In this document: piece after piece, positions 18,151 through 27,201 of the stretch
Layout: each line of letters begins with the position of its first letter
How positions within the stretch are numbered: position 1 is the first letter of the stretch
NCBI GenBank assembly: GCA_002345565.1
Contig: DDVS01000001.1
Span: 1 to 50,073, forward strand
Direction: 5' to 3'
Length of the DNA: 50,073 nt
Source of the DNA: Flavobacteriales bacterium UBA2306
GTDB lineage: Bacteria; Bacteroidota; Bacteroidia; Flavobacteriales; Weeksellaceae
Notes under the pieces: generated by a model
Told to the model about the DNA's origin: nothing
The model's input: the letters and a program-made list of their open reading frames with translations, nothing else
Database searches by the model: none
Made by a program: the position numbers and the translations under genes

Positions 18151-19857
18151 ATGAAAAAGTTAAATTACTTTCTCGTCCTGCTTTCTGCATATTCACAATT
18201 ATTTTTTTCCCAGCAAAAGGAAGAACGGACTTTCAGAGAAATCAGAAACAATTACGAAAAAATGACCATCGATGATGAGCGGGCAATGCCTTTTGTAAAA
18301 GCCTATATTCAAAAAGCAAAATCTGAAAACAACATTTCCCAATTGATTCAGGGCTACAGGGACGGAAGGCAGTTTGATTATAACAGGAAGATGAAATATG
18401 CTGACAGTGCACTGGCAGTCAGTATTAAGTACGGTAATAATGATGACATCAGCAAAGACTATCTCAGCAAAGGTATTATCTACTACTTTTATCAGAAAAA
18501 ATATAAACTGGCCTTAAACCAGTACATAAAAGCCTATGAATTCTCAAAAGGTTCGGATGACCAATACCAGCATTATAAGGTCATTTACCATCTAGGAGTC
18601 GTCAAAGCACATTTGGGATATTACGAAGAAGCATTAGAGCATTTTCAGGACTGTTCACAATTTTATGAAAAGGCCATGAACCGTAAAGGTCTCCACGAAA
18701 ACTTACAATTCAACAATAAGAAAGCATATCTTAATTCACTTCATCAAATGACCGTTGTCAACCGGTACTTGAAAAATCTTTCAACTAGTGACAGTCTGAG
18801 CAAATTGGGATATAAACTGACTAAGGGTGACCGGTATTTTCTATTGGAGAACAGCTATTTTCTAAAATGTATGGGGATCTTAAAATTTTTAAAGAAAGAT
18901 TATGATGGTGCAGTGTCGGATCTGAACAGGTCATTACCTGAGATCTTGAAAAGAAATGACTTTGCCTGGGTATCCGTCGTTTACTATTATCTTGGAAGGA
19001 TCTCAGAAGTCAGGAAGCAGGAACATGTTGTGATCGGCTATTACAATAAAATCGATTCCATTTTAGTCAAAGAAGGATTTATCTTACCGGAAGTTTATAA
19101 AAGTTATAATTATCTCATTAACTATTATAAAAACAAGGATCTCGACAAACAATTGTATTATACTGACCAGCTCCTGAAGGCGGATAGTATGATCAGCAAG
19201 GATTATCCATATTTGTCCGGAAAACTTCACAGGGAGTATGACAGCAGGTCACTCATTGAGCAAAAAGAAGACATTGAGAAGGCAAGCAAGAAAAAAATAA
19301 GGATCACCCAGTTCCTGATCTTGACGAGTACGCTAACCATTATATTTTTTATTATCCGATTCCATAAGGACCGCAAAATAAAAAAACAATACGTTCTACT
19401 TCAAAAAAAAATTGAAGAAGGTTCGTACGGCATTCCCGATACTTTAGCGAAACCACCTCAGGAATATTCCTTAAGAAAAACTTTTCTGACGCCTGAGCTA
19501 ACGATTGAAATCGGAGAGAAGCTAAAAAAGTTCGAGAGAGAACTGCAATTTACCAAGAAAGGGATCACTCAGAACAGCATTGCTGCCAAACTTAATACAA
19601 ACGCAAATTATCTATCCATTTATATAAATGAGAATAAAGGCATGAATTTTACAAGATATATCGCAGAACTTAGAATCAAGTACATAACAAACCTTTTAAA
19701 TACTAATACCAAATACCTCAATTACACCATAGAAGCATTAGCAGAAGAATGTGGTATTGCGGCCCGTCAGAATTTTTCAAATCTTTTTTATGATATTAAC
19801 GGTATTCGTCCAACAGATTATATCAAAAAGCGGAAAAAAGAATTGAGAATCGACTGA
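18151..19857 (+). CDS. TPR-transmembrane-AraC type regulator
   Basis: A 568-residue regulator of a form common in flavobacteria. It has a signal-anchor or signal peptide (LVLLSAYSQLFFSQ), then TPR-like repeats (about 60-370, e.g. YYEEALEHFQDCSQFYEKA). A membrane helix near 385-404 (FLILTSTLTIIFFII) precedes a cytoplasmic AraC/XylS DNA-binding domain (about 470-565). That domain includes TIEALAEECGIAARQNFSNLF and IRPTDYIKKRKKE. The layout suggests periplasmic sensing and direct DNA binding from the membrane. It stands beside the SusCD-S9 and lipoprotein-MauE operons, its most likely targets. No separate histidine kinase is present. Confidence 0.85.
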   Translation: MKKLNYFLVLLSAYSQLFFSQQKEERTFREIRNNYEKMTIDDERAMPFVKAYIQKAKSENNISQLIQGYRDGRQFDYNRKMKYADSALAVSIKYGNNDDISKDYLSKGIIYYFYQKKYKLALNQYIKAYEFSKGSDDQYQHYKVIYHLGVVKAHLGYYEEALEHFQDCSQFYEKAMNRKGLHENLQFNNKKAYLNSLHQMTVVNRYLKNLSTSDSLSKLGYKLTKGDRYFLLENSYFLKCMGILKFLKKDYDGAVSDLNRSLPEILKRNDFAWVSVVYYYLGRISEVRKQEHVVIGYYNKIDSILVKEGFILPEVYKSYNYLINYYKNKDLDKQLYYTDQLLKADSMISKDYPYLSGKLHREYDSRSLIEQKEDIEKASKKKIRITQFLILTSTLTIIFFIIRFHKDRKIKKQYVLLQKKIEEGSYGIPDTLAKPPQEYSLRKTFLTPELTIEIGEKLKKFERELQFTKKGITQNSIAAKLNTNANYLSIYINENKGMNFTRYIAELRIKYITNLLNTNTKYLNYTIEALAEECGIAARQNFSNLFYDINGIRPTDYIKKRKKELRID

Positions 19858-19903
19858 ATAGGCTTTCAGTAAACGTTTTTTTGTAAATTTCTAAAAAAAG
19901 GAC

Positions 19904-20746
19904 ATGGTAACAAAAACTATTTTTAGAAAAATTGCAAAGCTCCATGAAGAACTGGAGCTTAAGATCAATGAAGTGTATGATGAAAATGATATAATCAAGG
20001 TAGCAGAAAGATCTTTACTGCTTATCGATGAGTCGATCAGAAAACTCAAGACATTGGTCTCCTTCCATAAATTTGAGAATTTGGGTGAGGAGGTTCACTT
20101 CTTCAAAAATCTGAAACCAAAATTTATCTCGAAATTTATTTATTACTCAACAGTTTTAGATCTGGAATCCCATAAACCTAATGCAGGCAAGAATGCATTG
20201 AACGAGTACTACGAGGCAGAACTGGAAAAGCTAAAGAATTTTTACAAGGAACAATCAGATTTTTACAGTTATTATCGGCGGGAAGCGACTTACCTGGATC
20301 ACAAAATATTTGTCAGGGATTCTTATGATCTTAAAATGAAACTCTCATTGGGCTTTTACAATTTCGACACCAGCTTCACAACCTCGCATGATCAGCTGAT
20401 CGCAAAATTTATGGCGAATGAAAAAATTGAGCAGTACTTAATAAAGCAAATTGATCGCTTGTCGGAAAATAACGGAGATGAAACTTCGTCCCGACTGGTC
20501 TGGACCGCTTCCAAGGTTGGACTTATCGAACTGGTCTACGCCTTGTACAATATGCGCTGTTTCAATGGTGGCAACGTGGAATTGAGTGAGGTGGTAAGGT
20601 TTGTTGAAAAATCTCTCGGCATTGATCTCGGAAATTTCCATAAGACGATCTTTGAGATTCGAAACAGGAAGAAGGGACCGACTAAATTTCTGAATCTGGT
20701 GATTGATAACCTTAACCAGTACTTTCAAAATATGGAAGGTGATTAA
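19904..20746 (+). CDS. rteC: RteC-domain protein, ICE regulator
   Basis: A 280-residue alpha-helical protein matching RteC in length and pattern (DLESHKPNAGKNALNEYYEAE, and DHKIFVRDSYDLKM). In CTnDOT, RteC turns on the excision operon after RteA/RteB signalling. No rteA or rteB is present here, as is common in flavobacterial ICEs. The C-terminal half (about 185-280) holds the probable winged-helix part with SRLVWTASKVGLIELVYAL. It is convergent with the coupling-protein gene and marks the start of the conjugative module. Confidence 0.85.
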   Translation: MVTKTIFRKIAKLHEELELKINEVYDENDIIKVAERSLLLIDESIRKLKTLVSFHKFENLGEEVHFFKNLKPKFISKFIYYSTVLDLESHKPNAGKNALNEYYEAELEKLKNFYKEQSDFYSYYRREATYLDHKIFVRDSYDLKMKLSLGFYNFDTSFTTSHDQLIAKFMANEKIEQYLIKQIDRLSENNGDETSSRLVWTASKVGLIELVYALYNMRCFNGGNVELSEVVRFVEKSLGIDLGNFHKTIFEIRNRKKGPTKFLNLVIDNLNQYFQNMEGD

Positions 20747-20789
20747 AGTGTGCTTGATAAACCGGAAAAGAAAAGAGACTTCTGGTTTG

Positions 20790-21902
20790 TCAATCTTTAT
20801 TTATGAGATGCTGCAAATCAGGATCATTAGCAATTCTTTCCATTTCATTCTTTACGATCTCAAGAATATCGGTTTTAACATTTCTGTAATTAATATCAAT
20901 TTCATTTCTCATACAATCGTTGCCATACTCATCTGTAAAAGAACGAATTGCCGGTATATTTTGATAATGTTTTTCTTCTGCTGAAAGTTTTTCAGCATCG
21001 ACGACAATTTCAGAATGAAAGATCTTCTGTTCGATCCTCTCATCAAAATTATCAGCAACAGCGCCCACAAAAAATCCCTGAGTTAAAGTGGATATTTTGG
21101 AAGCAGGGATCAGGCTGTCCAACTGTGTTGAAATCGACGTTGAAGTATCATTCCTGTTGATCGATATGCTTTGTCTTTTCTGTAACACTTTACCAAACCT
21201 TTCCGATAGTGCCTTCGCTGTTTCACCGACTACCTGTCCGCTGAAAATGTTTCCCACCGTATTCTGAATGACTTTACTTTCCTTGTCTCCGTAATCTCTT
21301 GTTAACTGAGAAAAATCCTGAAATCCCAAACAAACAGAAACTTTATTACTCCTTGCTGTTGCAATCAGGTTATCAAGACCTCTAAAATATATGGTAGGCA
21401 ATTCATCAATAATGACTGAGCTTTTGAGTTGCCCCTTTTTGTTGATGAGTTTTACAATCCTTGAGTTGTAAAGTCCCAGTGCCGCAGAATAGATATTCTG
21501 TCGGTCGGGATTATTGCCCACACACAATATTTTAGGCTCTTTTGGATTATTAATATCCAGTGAAAAATCGTCTCCGGTCATTACCCAGTACAGTTGAGGT
21601 GAGATCATCCTTGATAAAGGTATCTTTGCCGAAGCGATTTGTCCTTGAAGCTGATCCTGCGCACCGCCCTGCCAAGCATCCATAAAAGGGGAGAGGTAGT
21701 TTTCCAGTTCAGAATAGGAAGTCAGAATTGTGAATACATCCTCGTATTTTTTATTCAGCAGTTCTATAGCGTGAGGGAATGTACAGTTTTTACCGTTCTC
21801 ATATATTTTCAGAAACCAGATAATGGCAGCTAAAAGAATAATCGGACTTTCAACGAAGAAATCACCCTGTTTCTGTATCCAGCTTCTATTCAAATCCAAC
21901 AT
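20790..21902 (-). pseudogene. Coupling protein (MobC/TraG-like), C-terminal part after amber codon
   Basis: This stretch holds the C-terminal 370 residues of a type IV coupling protein (T4CP). It is in the same frame as the N-terminal part and separated only by a TAG at 21921-21923. It contains the Walker B region SSVIIDELPTIYFRG, the conserved VCLGFQDFSQLTRDYG, and the TraM-recognition portion around GNIFSGQVVGETAK. An ATG at 21902 could allow restart, but without Walker A the product could not be an ATPase alone. A T4CP links the relaxosome to the secretion channel, so this lesion matters for transfer. Confidence 0.85.
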
Positions 21903-21920
21903 AATGGTGTAAGCCGCTTC

Positions 21921-22790
21921 CTAGGCATCTGAAATATCCGTCATAAATTCAGGATTTAAAGGATTATACCGATGGCTTCTTCTGGGATCATCAAAATTAA
22001 TCGCGTAAAACTTCGGTTTTACCTTATAAGCATCTGAATATTTTAGAAGATGATTATAGGCTATGGTTGAAAGGTCATCGATTTTAAAATCATAGATATA
22101 CATGGAGAAGCCTTTCTCAATGTGCTGCCTGATATAGTTATTAACTACGGCATACGATTTTCCTGAGCCCAGTGTCCCCAATACAATGGTCGCACGGAAA
22201 GGATTGACGACGTTGATCCATCCCTTATGCCAGTTCCCATGATAGTAAAATTTAGTGGGGAGGTTGACTGAATATTCATTGTAAAGTAATCTGCCCTCCT
22301 GTTGAAAGCTTTCATTTTCATTATTGAAAACGTCGGTCATCAGATTTGTTGTTAATAAACGGCTAATCCAAACCCCTGCCTGCATCAGAAGAATGTATCC
22401 GGCGCCAGTGGATAAAATATAAAAGGAGGTGGTGCCGGATGCTGGAAATTCTAATAGAAATGAATTAAAAAAGAAGAATACGGTTCCAATAAAAGAACTG
22501 ATCAGTATTTTTTTCCAACTGATCTTTTCATTTTTAATCCCTTTTGTCCCCAAACAACTAAGGCCCAATAACAAAACGGCAAACAGTTTAGAATAAAGTG
22601 GGTGAGAAAATAACCCTGTTGTTTTATTAAAGTTTTGGAGTATTTTATTGATGAGCTCCAAGGTCCATTGTCTTTGCGCAAAAAATCCGTAGCAAAACCA
22701 ATAGAGGTGCATTATTACCAGAATAATGCTGACCGCTCTCATAAAGCCCATGATTTTGGCGAGTCCTCTCAAGTCGTCTTCTCCCTGCAC
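21921..22790 (-). pseudogene. Coupling protein (MobC/TraG-like), N-terminal part ending at amber codon
   Basis: This covers residues 1-289 of the coupling protein: several N-terminal membrane helices (about 15-35, 62-80, 93-112, 120-145) and Walker A GTLGSGKS near 205-212. The reading frame then ends at TAG, in the context DISDA-stop-EAAYTIM. Family members as I recall them have Tyr at this spot (DAYEAAYTIM). One base change from TAT or TAC therefore explains the break, and the frame is otherwise intact to 20790. The full protein would have 666 residues. Read-through by a suppressor tRNA or a sequencing error are alternatives. Confidence 0.85.
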
Positions 22791-22891
22791 TTTTTTACTA
22801 TTTAAAGGTTCGGGCGTGATTTATGGGCTATATAGCGTGGCTATAAGAATGTGGCAGGCATTGGCGGTGCGTGGCGGTGTTTGGCTAAATA

Positions 22892-24178
22892 CTACTGCTG
22901 ACCTCTTTTGCGTTTCCGTTTCTTCTTCATACGATTGGCAAAGTTCTGTTCCTCGTAATCTTCGCTTTGTGCTTCGGGAAGCAAGCCGCCAAAGGCTTCT
23001 ATCAAACCGTCCTCTTTTTTATCGGTACTGCCAATGTCAAACATAGGGTGTGGTTTTTCGGCTGGTAAATCTTCCGTGTCCTTTGAATGGGATATTTTCG
23101 CCTTTGGCTCGTCAGGCTCTTTAATGTCGGGCTTGATGTTATTGTTCCAATAATCATTAAAGGTATTGGCAGAAAGTTCTTTGCCCAAACGAGAACCGTT
23201 CCAAACGGTTTTGGAATTGTGGTCTATGAACGTAATACCGTAAATCCGTCCGTCATTTCTCCGAACCACTACATTGATGCCTTGTTCGGATAACTGTTTT
23301 TTAAAGGTCAGTTCATCAGTCGTAGATTGCAGGGCAATGGTAACGGCTGCTTTTAAAGTCGGTCTGGTTGGGTGGTCTTTCATCTTCATATCGCATATCC
23401 CGATATGCGATTTCAGTGCGGGAAGCCCTGCGTTTTTCCCGAACAAGGAAGCCTTGAACGGGTGTCCGGCTTTTTCGCCCTGTTCATTCAACGGAAAGTA
23501 CAGTAAACCTCCTTGCAAATAACCGTGCATTTCTCCTTCCACTTTTTCTGCGGCAATATTGTAAAGAGAGAGCAGTGCATTGTATTCACCAAGGGACTGA
23601 AATTGATATTGAGAAGTGATGTTTCTTACTACTGAGGCTATCTGACTTTTGACATCCCCTCGCTTATAATCAACAGCTTTAAAAATTTCACTTTTTAAAT
23701 TATTTTCTTTTTCAATAGCTGATATTAATCCCAATTGCTCTTCAAGTTCTCGGCATACTTTCATTGAGCGAACTTTTTCGAATTTGTCGGAGATCTTTTT
23801 ACCATCCTCATCCACGCATACAGAGACAATATGAATATGACTTCGGTCTATATCCGTATGTTTAAATACAACAAACGGCTGTTCTCCATAGCCCATATCT
23901 TGCATATATTGCTGAGCCATTAGTCTGTATTTCTCATTGGAAACATTGTCTTTAGGATCCGGATTTAAAGAAATATGCAGAGTATGCTTTTCGGTATTTC
24001 GGTTTGCCAATAGGTAAGGTTCAAATGATCTCGCCAATTGAGCAACAGAATATTTTCCGTCAGCTGTTTCAATCATTTTATTGGTTAATAATATTTCACC
24101 TTTATCCTTTACCATTTTTGAATTGTTGTAAGATAGTGTTCCATAAAGATTACTGCTTCTTCCAATTTTTGCGATCAT
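22892..24178 (-). CDS. mobB: Relaxase/mobilisation nuclease (MobB)
   Basis: A 428-residue relaxase that should nick oriT and pilot the strand. The N-terminal catalytic domain shows the entry IGRSSNLYGTLSYNNSKM with candidate catalytic tyrosines. It also has the metal-binding motif HTDIDRSHIHIVSV (His triad type) near 108-121. The C-terminal end is basic (KKKRKRKRGQQ). It starts one base after the mobA stop, so the two are co-translated. The 3' half (about 22890-23640) is clearly richer in GC than the 5' half, suggesting a recombination junction near residue 180. Confidence 0.88.
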   Translation of the reverse strand: MIAKIGRSSNLYGTLSYNNSKMVKDKGEILLTNKMIETADGKYSVAQLARSFEPYLLANRNTEKHTLHISLNPDPKDNVSNEKYRLMAQQYMQDMGYGEQPFVVFKHTDIDRSHIHIVSVCVDEDGKKISDKFEKVRSMKVCRELEEQLGLISAIEKENNLKSEIFKAVDYKRGDVKSQIASVVRNITSQYQFQSLGEYNALLSLYNIAAEKVEGEMHGYLQGGLLYFPLNEQGEKAGHPFKASLFGKNAGLPALKSHIGICDMKMKDHPTRPTLKAAVTIALQSTTDELTFKKQLSEQGINVVVRRNDGRIYGITFIDHNSKTVWNGSRLGKELSANTFNDYWNNNIKPDIKEPDEPKAKISHSKDTEDLPAEKPHPMFDIGSTDKKEDGLIEAFGGLLPEAQSEDYEEQNFANRMKKKRKRKRGQQ

Positions 24179-24179
24179 T

Positions 24180-24620
24180 TTATTCTGAATTTTTCAAATA
24201 TTTTTGATCAAATTCTTCTGTCAGCTGTACCACTTTTTTAAAAATTTCGATCATTTCCAAAGTCTGTCTTTCCATTTTATACAGGATAGCTGCTGCTTTT
24301 TTCTCAGAAAAATTGGTGTATAACAGTTTTACCGTCTGATTATAATTGACCCCAACAGCCCGAAACTGGCTGTGAAATGAGGTCAGTCTCATGTAGAAAT
24401 CCATTGTTCCCTTATCCACTTTAATGGTCTTGATTGTTTTTTCGAAAATACAGTCTGTTATAAAATGAGCCTTCACTTTCATTCCCGACTGGTCAAAAAG
24501 TTCAAGAAAGCGGGAATGTTCCTGTTCATTAAATGAGATCGTATATCGAATCTTGGCAGGATCAGCCTTAGGACGGCGTCCTGTCTTTTTCTTTGGTTTA
24601 CCATTATGTTCACTCATCAT
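24180..24620 (-). CDS. mobA: Mobilisation accessory protein (MobA)
   Basis: A 146-residue relaxosome accessory protein. It has a basic N-terminus (KPKKKTGRRPKADPAK), a ribbon-helix-helix-like segment (IRYTISFNEQEHSRFLELF) and a helical tail. In Bacteroidota elements the gene directly before the relaxase gene encodes this oriT-binding helper. A strong inverted repeat lies 57 bases upstream of the start. A second ATG one codon later is equally possible. Confidence 0.85.
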   Translation of the reverse strand: MMSEHNGKPKKKTGRRPKADPAKIRYTISFNEQEHSRFLELFDQSGMKVKAHFITDCIFEKTIKTIKVDKGTMDFYMRLTSFHSQFRAVGVNYNQTVKLLYTNFSEKKAAAILYKMERQTLEMIEIFKKVVQLTEEFDQKYLKNSE

Positions 24621-24676
24621 TTATCCAATTAAATTTACAAAACATCGACTTCGGAGACTGTTTCTGCCCCCTGCAA

Positions 24677-24734
24677 GGGCAAGTTGTTTTGCGCATCCGA
24701 AAACGTTTCGAGATGCTCAAAACACAACTTGCCC
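24677..24734. other. Nested inverted repeat upstream of mobA, candidate oriT
   Basis: Outer arms GGGCAAGTTGTTTTG (24677-24691) and CAAAACACAACTTGCCC (24718-24734) pair with a 2-base bulge. Inner arms GCATC (24693-24697)/GATGC (24712-24716) and CGAAA (24698-24702)/TTTCG (24706-24710) continue the hairpin. The position just before mobA-mobB fits an origin of transfer, with the relaxosome bound at the arms. The nick site itself is not visible. An operator for mobA is an alternative. Confidence 0.6.
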
Positions 24735-24739
24735 CTTTC

Positions 24740-25272
24740 GGGTGAAAGGATAAATCCAAAATAAAATGGAATCAATCCATTATTAAAGGTTCTTTCTCTG
24801 ACTAATAGTGCAGAACTTCAAGCAAGTCACCGAAGCTTTGACAAAGTAAAAGACAAAGCTTCACAGATTCGCTGATGTTCATAAAGCCAAACAAAACCAC
24901 TGCAAGACAAAGACAACCACTTAGAAGATGAGTGCAGCCTGATGTTATTTATTTGTACAAGAAAGTTGGCAGGACTGATGGCTGGCAAAATTGTTTGAGA
25001 TGTTAAAGACAAACATTCTAGAATCCAGGAATTCAAGCTTTCCGGATATCCGGAGTTCACATAGGATAGGGGTCGGTCAGGAATTATATCCTGAATGAAG
25101 TATTGGATCATTTCAGGATTAACCAACTGACTGAAAGATAATCTTCATTATTGGAGTCAGATCCACTTTCCGCTGTGCAAGATCTCAGGAGAGCGTGATG
25201 TAGTTGAGTCCTGCCCGCCATCTGTCATTCAACAAGTGTCATTAACTAATGTTCAACTAAAAAATTAAAAAA
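24740..25272. other. Non-coding region between oriT-like site and traA
   Basis: No convincing gene. A 99-codon minus-strand frame (24827-25126) has no family resemblance. The region holds several palindromes: GAAGCTTTG/CAAAGCTTC (24832-24840, 24854-24862), the perfect TCCGGATATCCGGA (25041-25054), and TCAGGA/TCCTGA (25077-25094). These suggest binding sites for an element-encoded regulator or partition-like protein, possibly TraA or RteC. No promoter motif for traA is clear. Confidence 0.5.
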
Positions 25273-26040
25273 ATGGAAGCAAAAAAACAACCACTAATCA
25301 TTGCCTTTTCGACTCAAAAAGGAGGGGTAGGCAAAAGCACTTTCACAACATTGATCGCCAGTATCCTACATTACCGGATGGGTTACAATGTTGCTATATT
25401 CGACTGTGACTTTCCGCAGTACAGCCTGATACAGATGAGGGAGAGAGATCTTAAAACTGTGATGCAAAATGAGGTGTTGAAGAAAATGGCTCATAAGCAG
25501 TTTACAACCATTAATAAAAAGGCCTATCCTGTTTTCCAGAGCAAGGCCGATACGGTGTTGGAAGAGCTGGAAACGTATGTGGATAATTCGGAAGTTGCAC
25601 CGGATGTCGTTTTTCTGGACCTGCCTGGCACGGTCAACACCGCTGGAATCTTGAGTACACTTGCCAATGTGCATTATATTTTTTCACCCATAACCGCGGA
25701 TAATGTCGTTCTTGAAAGCACCCTGAGTTTTACGGATGTCCTGACCAATGTCCTGATGAAGAAAAAACATACCGAGATCAAAAGCATACAGCTGTTCTGG
25801 AACCAAGTCGACGGCAGGGAGAAAACTCCATTGTACAAAAATTACAGTAAGGTAATCAAAGATCTTGGACTTCAATTAATGGAAACCTCCATTACCGACA
25901 GTAAGCGATTTCGTAAAGAAGGGGAAACGGTCGCCAAAACCGTTTTCCGTTCAACACTATTACCGGCAGACCGCAAGTTGATGATGTTATGTCGGCTCGA
26001 CCAGTTTATGGAGGAATTTTTAAGAATTGTAAAATTGTGA
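25273..26040 (+). CDS. traA: TraA, ParA/MinD-family ATPase
   Basis: A 255-residue deviant-Walker ATPase. It has FSTQKGGVGKSTFTTLIAS near 12-30 with the signature lysine, FDCDFPQYS near 43-51 and VVFLDLPGT near 113-121. In Bacteroidota ICEs the ParA-like gene opens the tra operon as traA. Its role is not firmly known; positioning of the element or the transfer machine is usually proposed. traB follows 4 bases later. Confidence 0.88.
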   Translation: MEAKKQPLIIAFSTQKGGVGKSTFTTLIASILHYRMGYNVAIFDCDFPQYSLIQMRERDLKTVMQNEVLKKMAHKQFTTINKKAYPVFQSKADTVLEELETYVDNSEVAPDVVFLDLPGTVNTAGILSTLANVHYIFSPITADNVVLESTLSFTDVLTNVLMKKKHTEIKSIQLFWNQVDGREKTPLYKNYSKVIKDLGLQLMETSITDSKRFRKEGETVAKTVFRSTLLPADRKLMMLCRLDQFMEEFLRIVKL

Positions 26041-26044
26041 AAAG

Positions 26045-26440
26045 ATGGACACTGATATAAAGAACAATGAAGACAACAATATCGATGAACATTATTTGAT
26101 GTCTATCATGGCTGGCAGCACAAAGAAGGAAACGCAGAATCATGAACTTGATTCTGAAAAGGACAAGCCGCCTGCGAAGCAAAGAACAAAGAACAAAAAA
26201 AGTACTGAAATCACCTACGCTGAGCAGTTTCTTACTCATCATACAATGACCAAACGTGGTGATAAAAGTATCTACATTCGACCTGAATATCATGAAAGAC
26301 TTTCCCGGATCATCCAGATCATTGCCGAAGATCAGATCCCTTTATATGCTTATCTCGATAATATTTTGGCGTACCATTTTGAAACGTTTGAAAAAGAGAT
26401 CACCGATGATTTCAACAGCAAATACCGTCCAATATTTTAA
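26045..26440 (+). CDS. traB: TraB, DUF3408 protein
   Basis: A 131-residue protein with a disordered, charged first half (about 1-60). The conserved DUF3408 core is in the second half: SIYIRPEYHERLSRIIQII and LYAYLDNILAYHFETF. The core looks like a ribbon-helix-helix-type DNA binder, so it may partner the ParA-like TraA as ParB/omega-type proteins do; that is inference. It sits between traA and traD with short gaps. Confidence 0.82.
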   Translation: MDTDIKNNEDNNIDEHYLMSIMAGSTKKETQNHELDSEKDKPPAKQRTKNKKSTEITYAEQFLTHHTMTKRGDKSIYIRPEYHERLSRIIQIIAEDQIPLYAYLDNILAYHFETFEKEITDDFNSKYRPIF

Positions 26441-26451
26441 TTTATCATCGT

Positions 26452-27075
26452 ATGGAACAATTAATCATAATAGGGCTATTATTACTTATCATCCTACTAC
26501 TTTGGGATAAGAAGTATATCAATCAGCATCATCAGGAAAAAAGTGCTGAGGCTCACCCAGCTGTGTCCTCTGTGATGGGAGAAATAAAGAAAGAAGAGAG
26601 AAAACCGATGCCATCTGATGCTTATCAACGACAGGAAGAATTTATCGCACTTAAAGCAAATAATTTTGATTCAGAAACCACGGAGGAGGTATTTGAAAAT
26701 AAGGCTTCAAAGAAAGTACTTGACGAGATACTGGTCAAAAATAATGATTGGGAAGACGAGGAAGAAGACTGGCTGTACCAAGATGATTCTAAAACAGAAA
26801 GCGGTTTTGCCACAGGGGTTACCTTTCAGGAATTGAGTACTGCGGGACAGCTGCTTCAGCAAGATGTGCTGGAGCCTGACTTAGAGAAACAAGCAGTTCA
26901 CATCATTCAGAAAATTCAGGGAACCGAGCTTTTTGATCTTTTAGAAAATTCATTAGGTGATGCATCGAAGCGAGTTGCTAATTTGCTGAGCCAGAATATT
27001 ACGAATGAAGATGAGAACATTTCTTTTAAGCGTAAGGATGATGCAGATGGTTTCGATATTGGGGAATTTGTTTAG
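26452..27075 (+). CDS. traD: TraD-like conjugal transfer protein
   Basis: A 207-residue protein with one N-terminal membrane helix (LIIIGLLLLIILLLW, about 4-18) and a long acidic cytoplasmic tail (NDWEDEEEDW). A conserved C-terminal block contains GVTFQELSTAGQLLQQDVLE and IQGTELFDLLE. Length, order and pattern fit the TraD of flavobacterial ICEs, which is unrelated to the F-plasmid coupling protein of the same name. The 3' end forms a terminator hairpin. Confidence 0.75.
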   Translation: MEQLIIIGLLLLIILLLWDKKYINQHHQEKSAEAHPAVSSVMGEIKKEERKPMPSDAYQRQEEFIALKANNFDSETTEEVFENKASKKVLDEILVKNNDWEDEEEDWLYQDDSKTESGFATGVTFQELSTAGQLLQQDVLEPDLEKQAVHIIQKIQGTELFDLLENSLGDASKRVANLLSQNITNEDENISFKRKDDADGFDIGEFV

Positions 27076-27089
27076 ACAAATTCCCTTTT
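27062..27089 (+). terminator. Terminator overlapping the traD stop codon
   Basis: Perfect 10-bp stem GGGAATTTGT (27062-27071)/ACAAATTCCC (27076-27085) with a 4-base loop, then TTTT. The stop codon of traD lies in the loop region. traA-B-D therefore forms its own transcript, separated from traE onward. Confidence 0.85.
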
Positions 27090-27201
27090 CTTAAGCCAAA
27101 TTAGGACAGCTGTAGATGAAATTAATAAAGTGTTTATTGACAATTCAGCACTTTCCATTGGCCATTAGTTCATGACGCGATTAACTAGTTTTTAAAATTT
27201 A

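Noticed and set aside
24827..25126. 99-codon minus frame between mobA and traA
   Set aside because: It runs through several palindromes, shows no family pattern and has no partner gene; more likely regulatory DNA.
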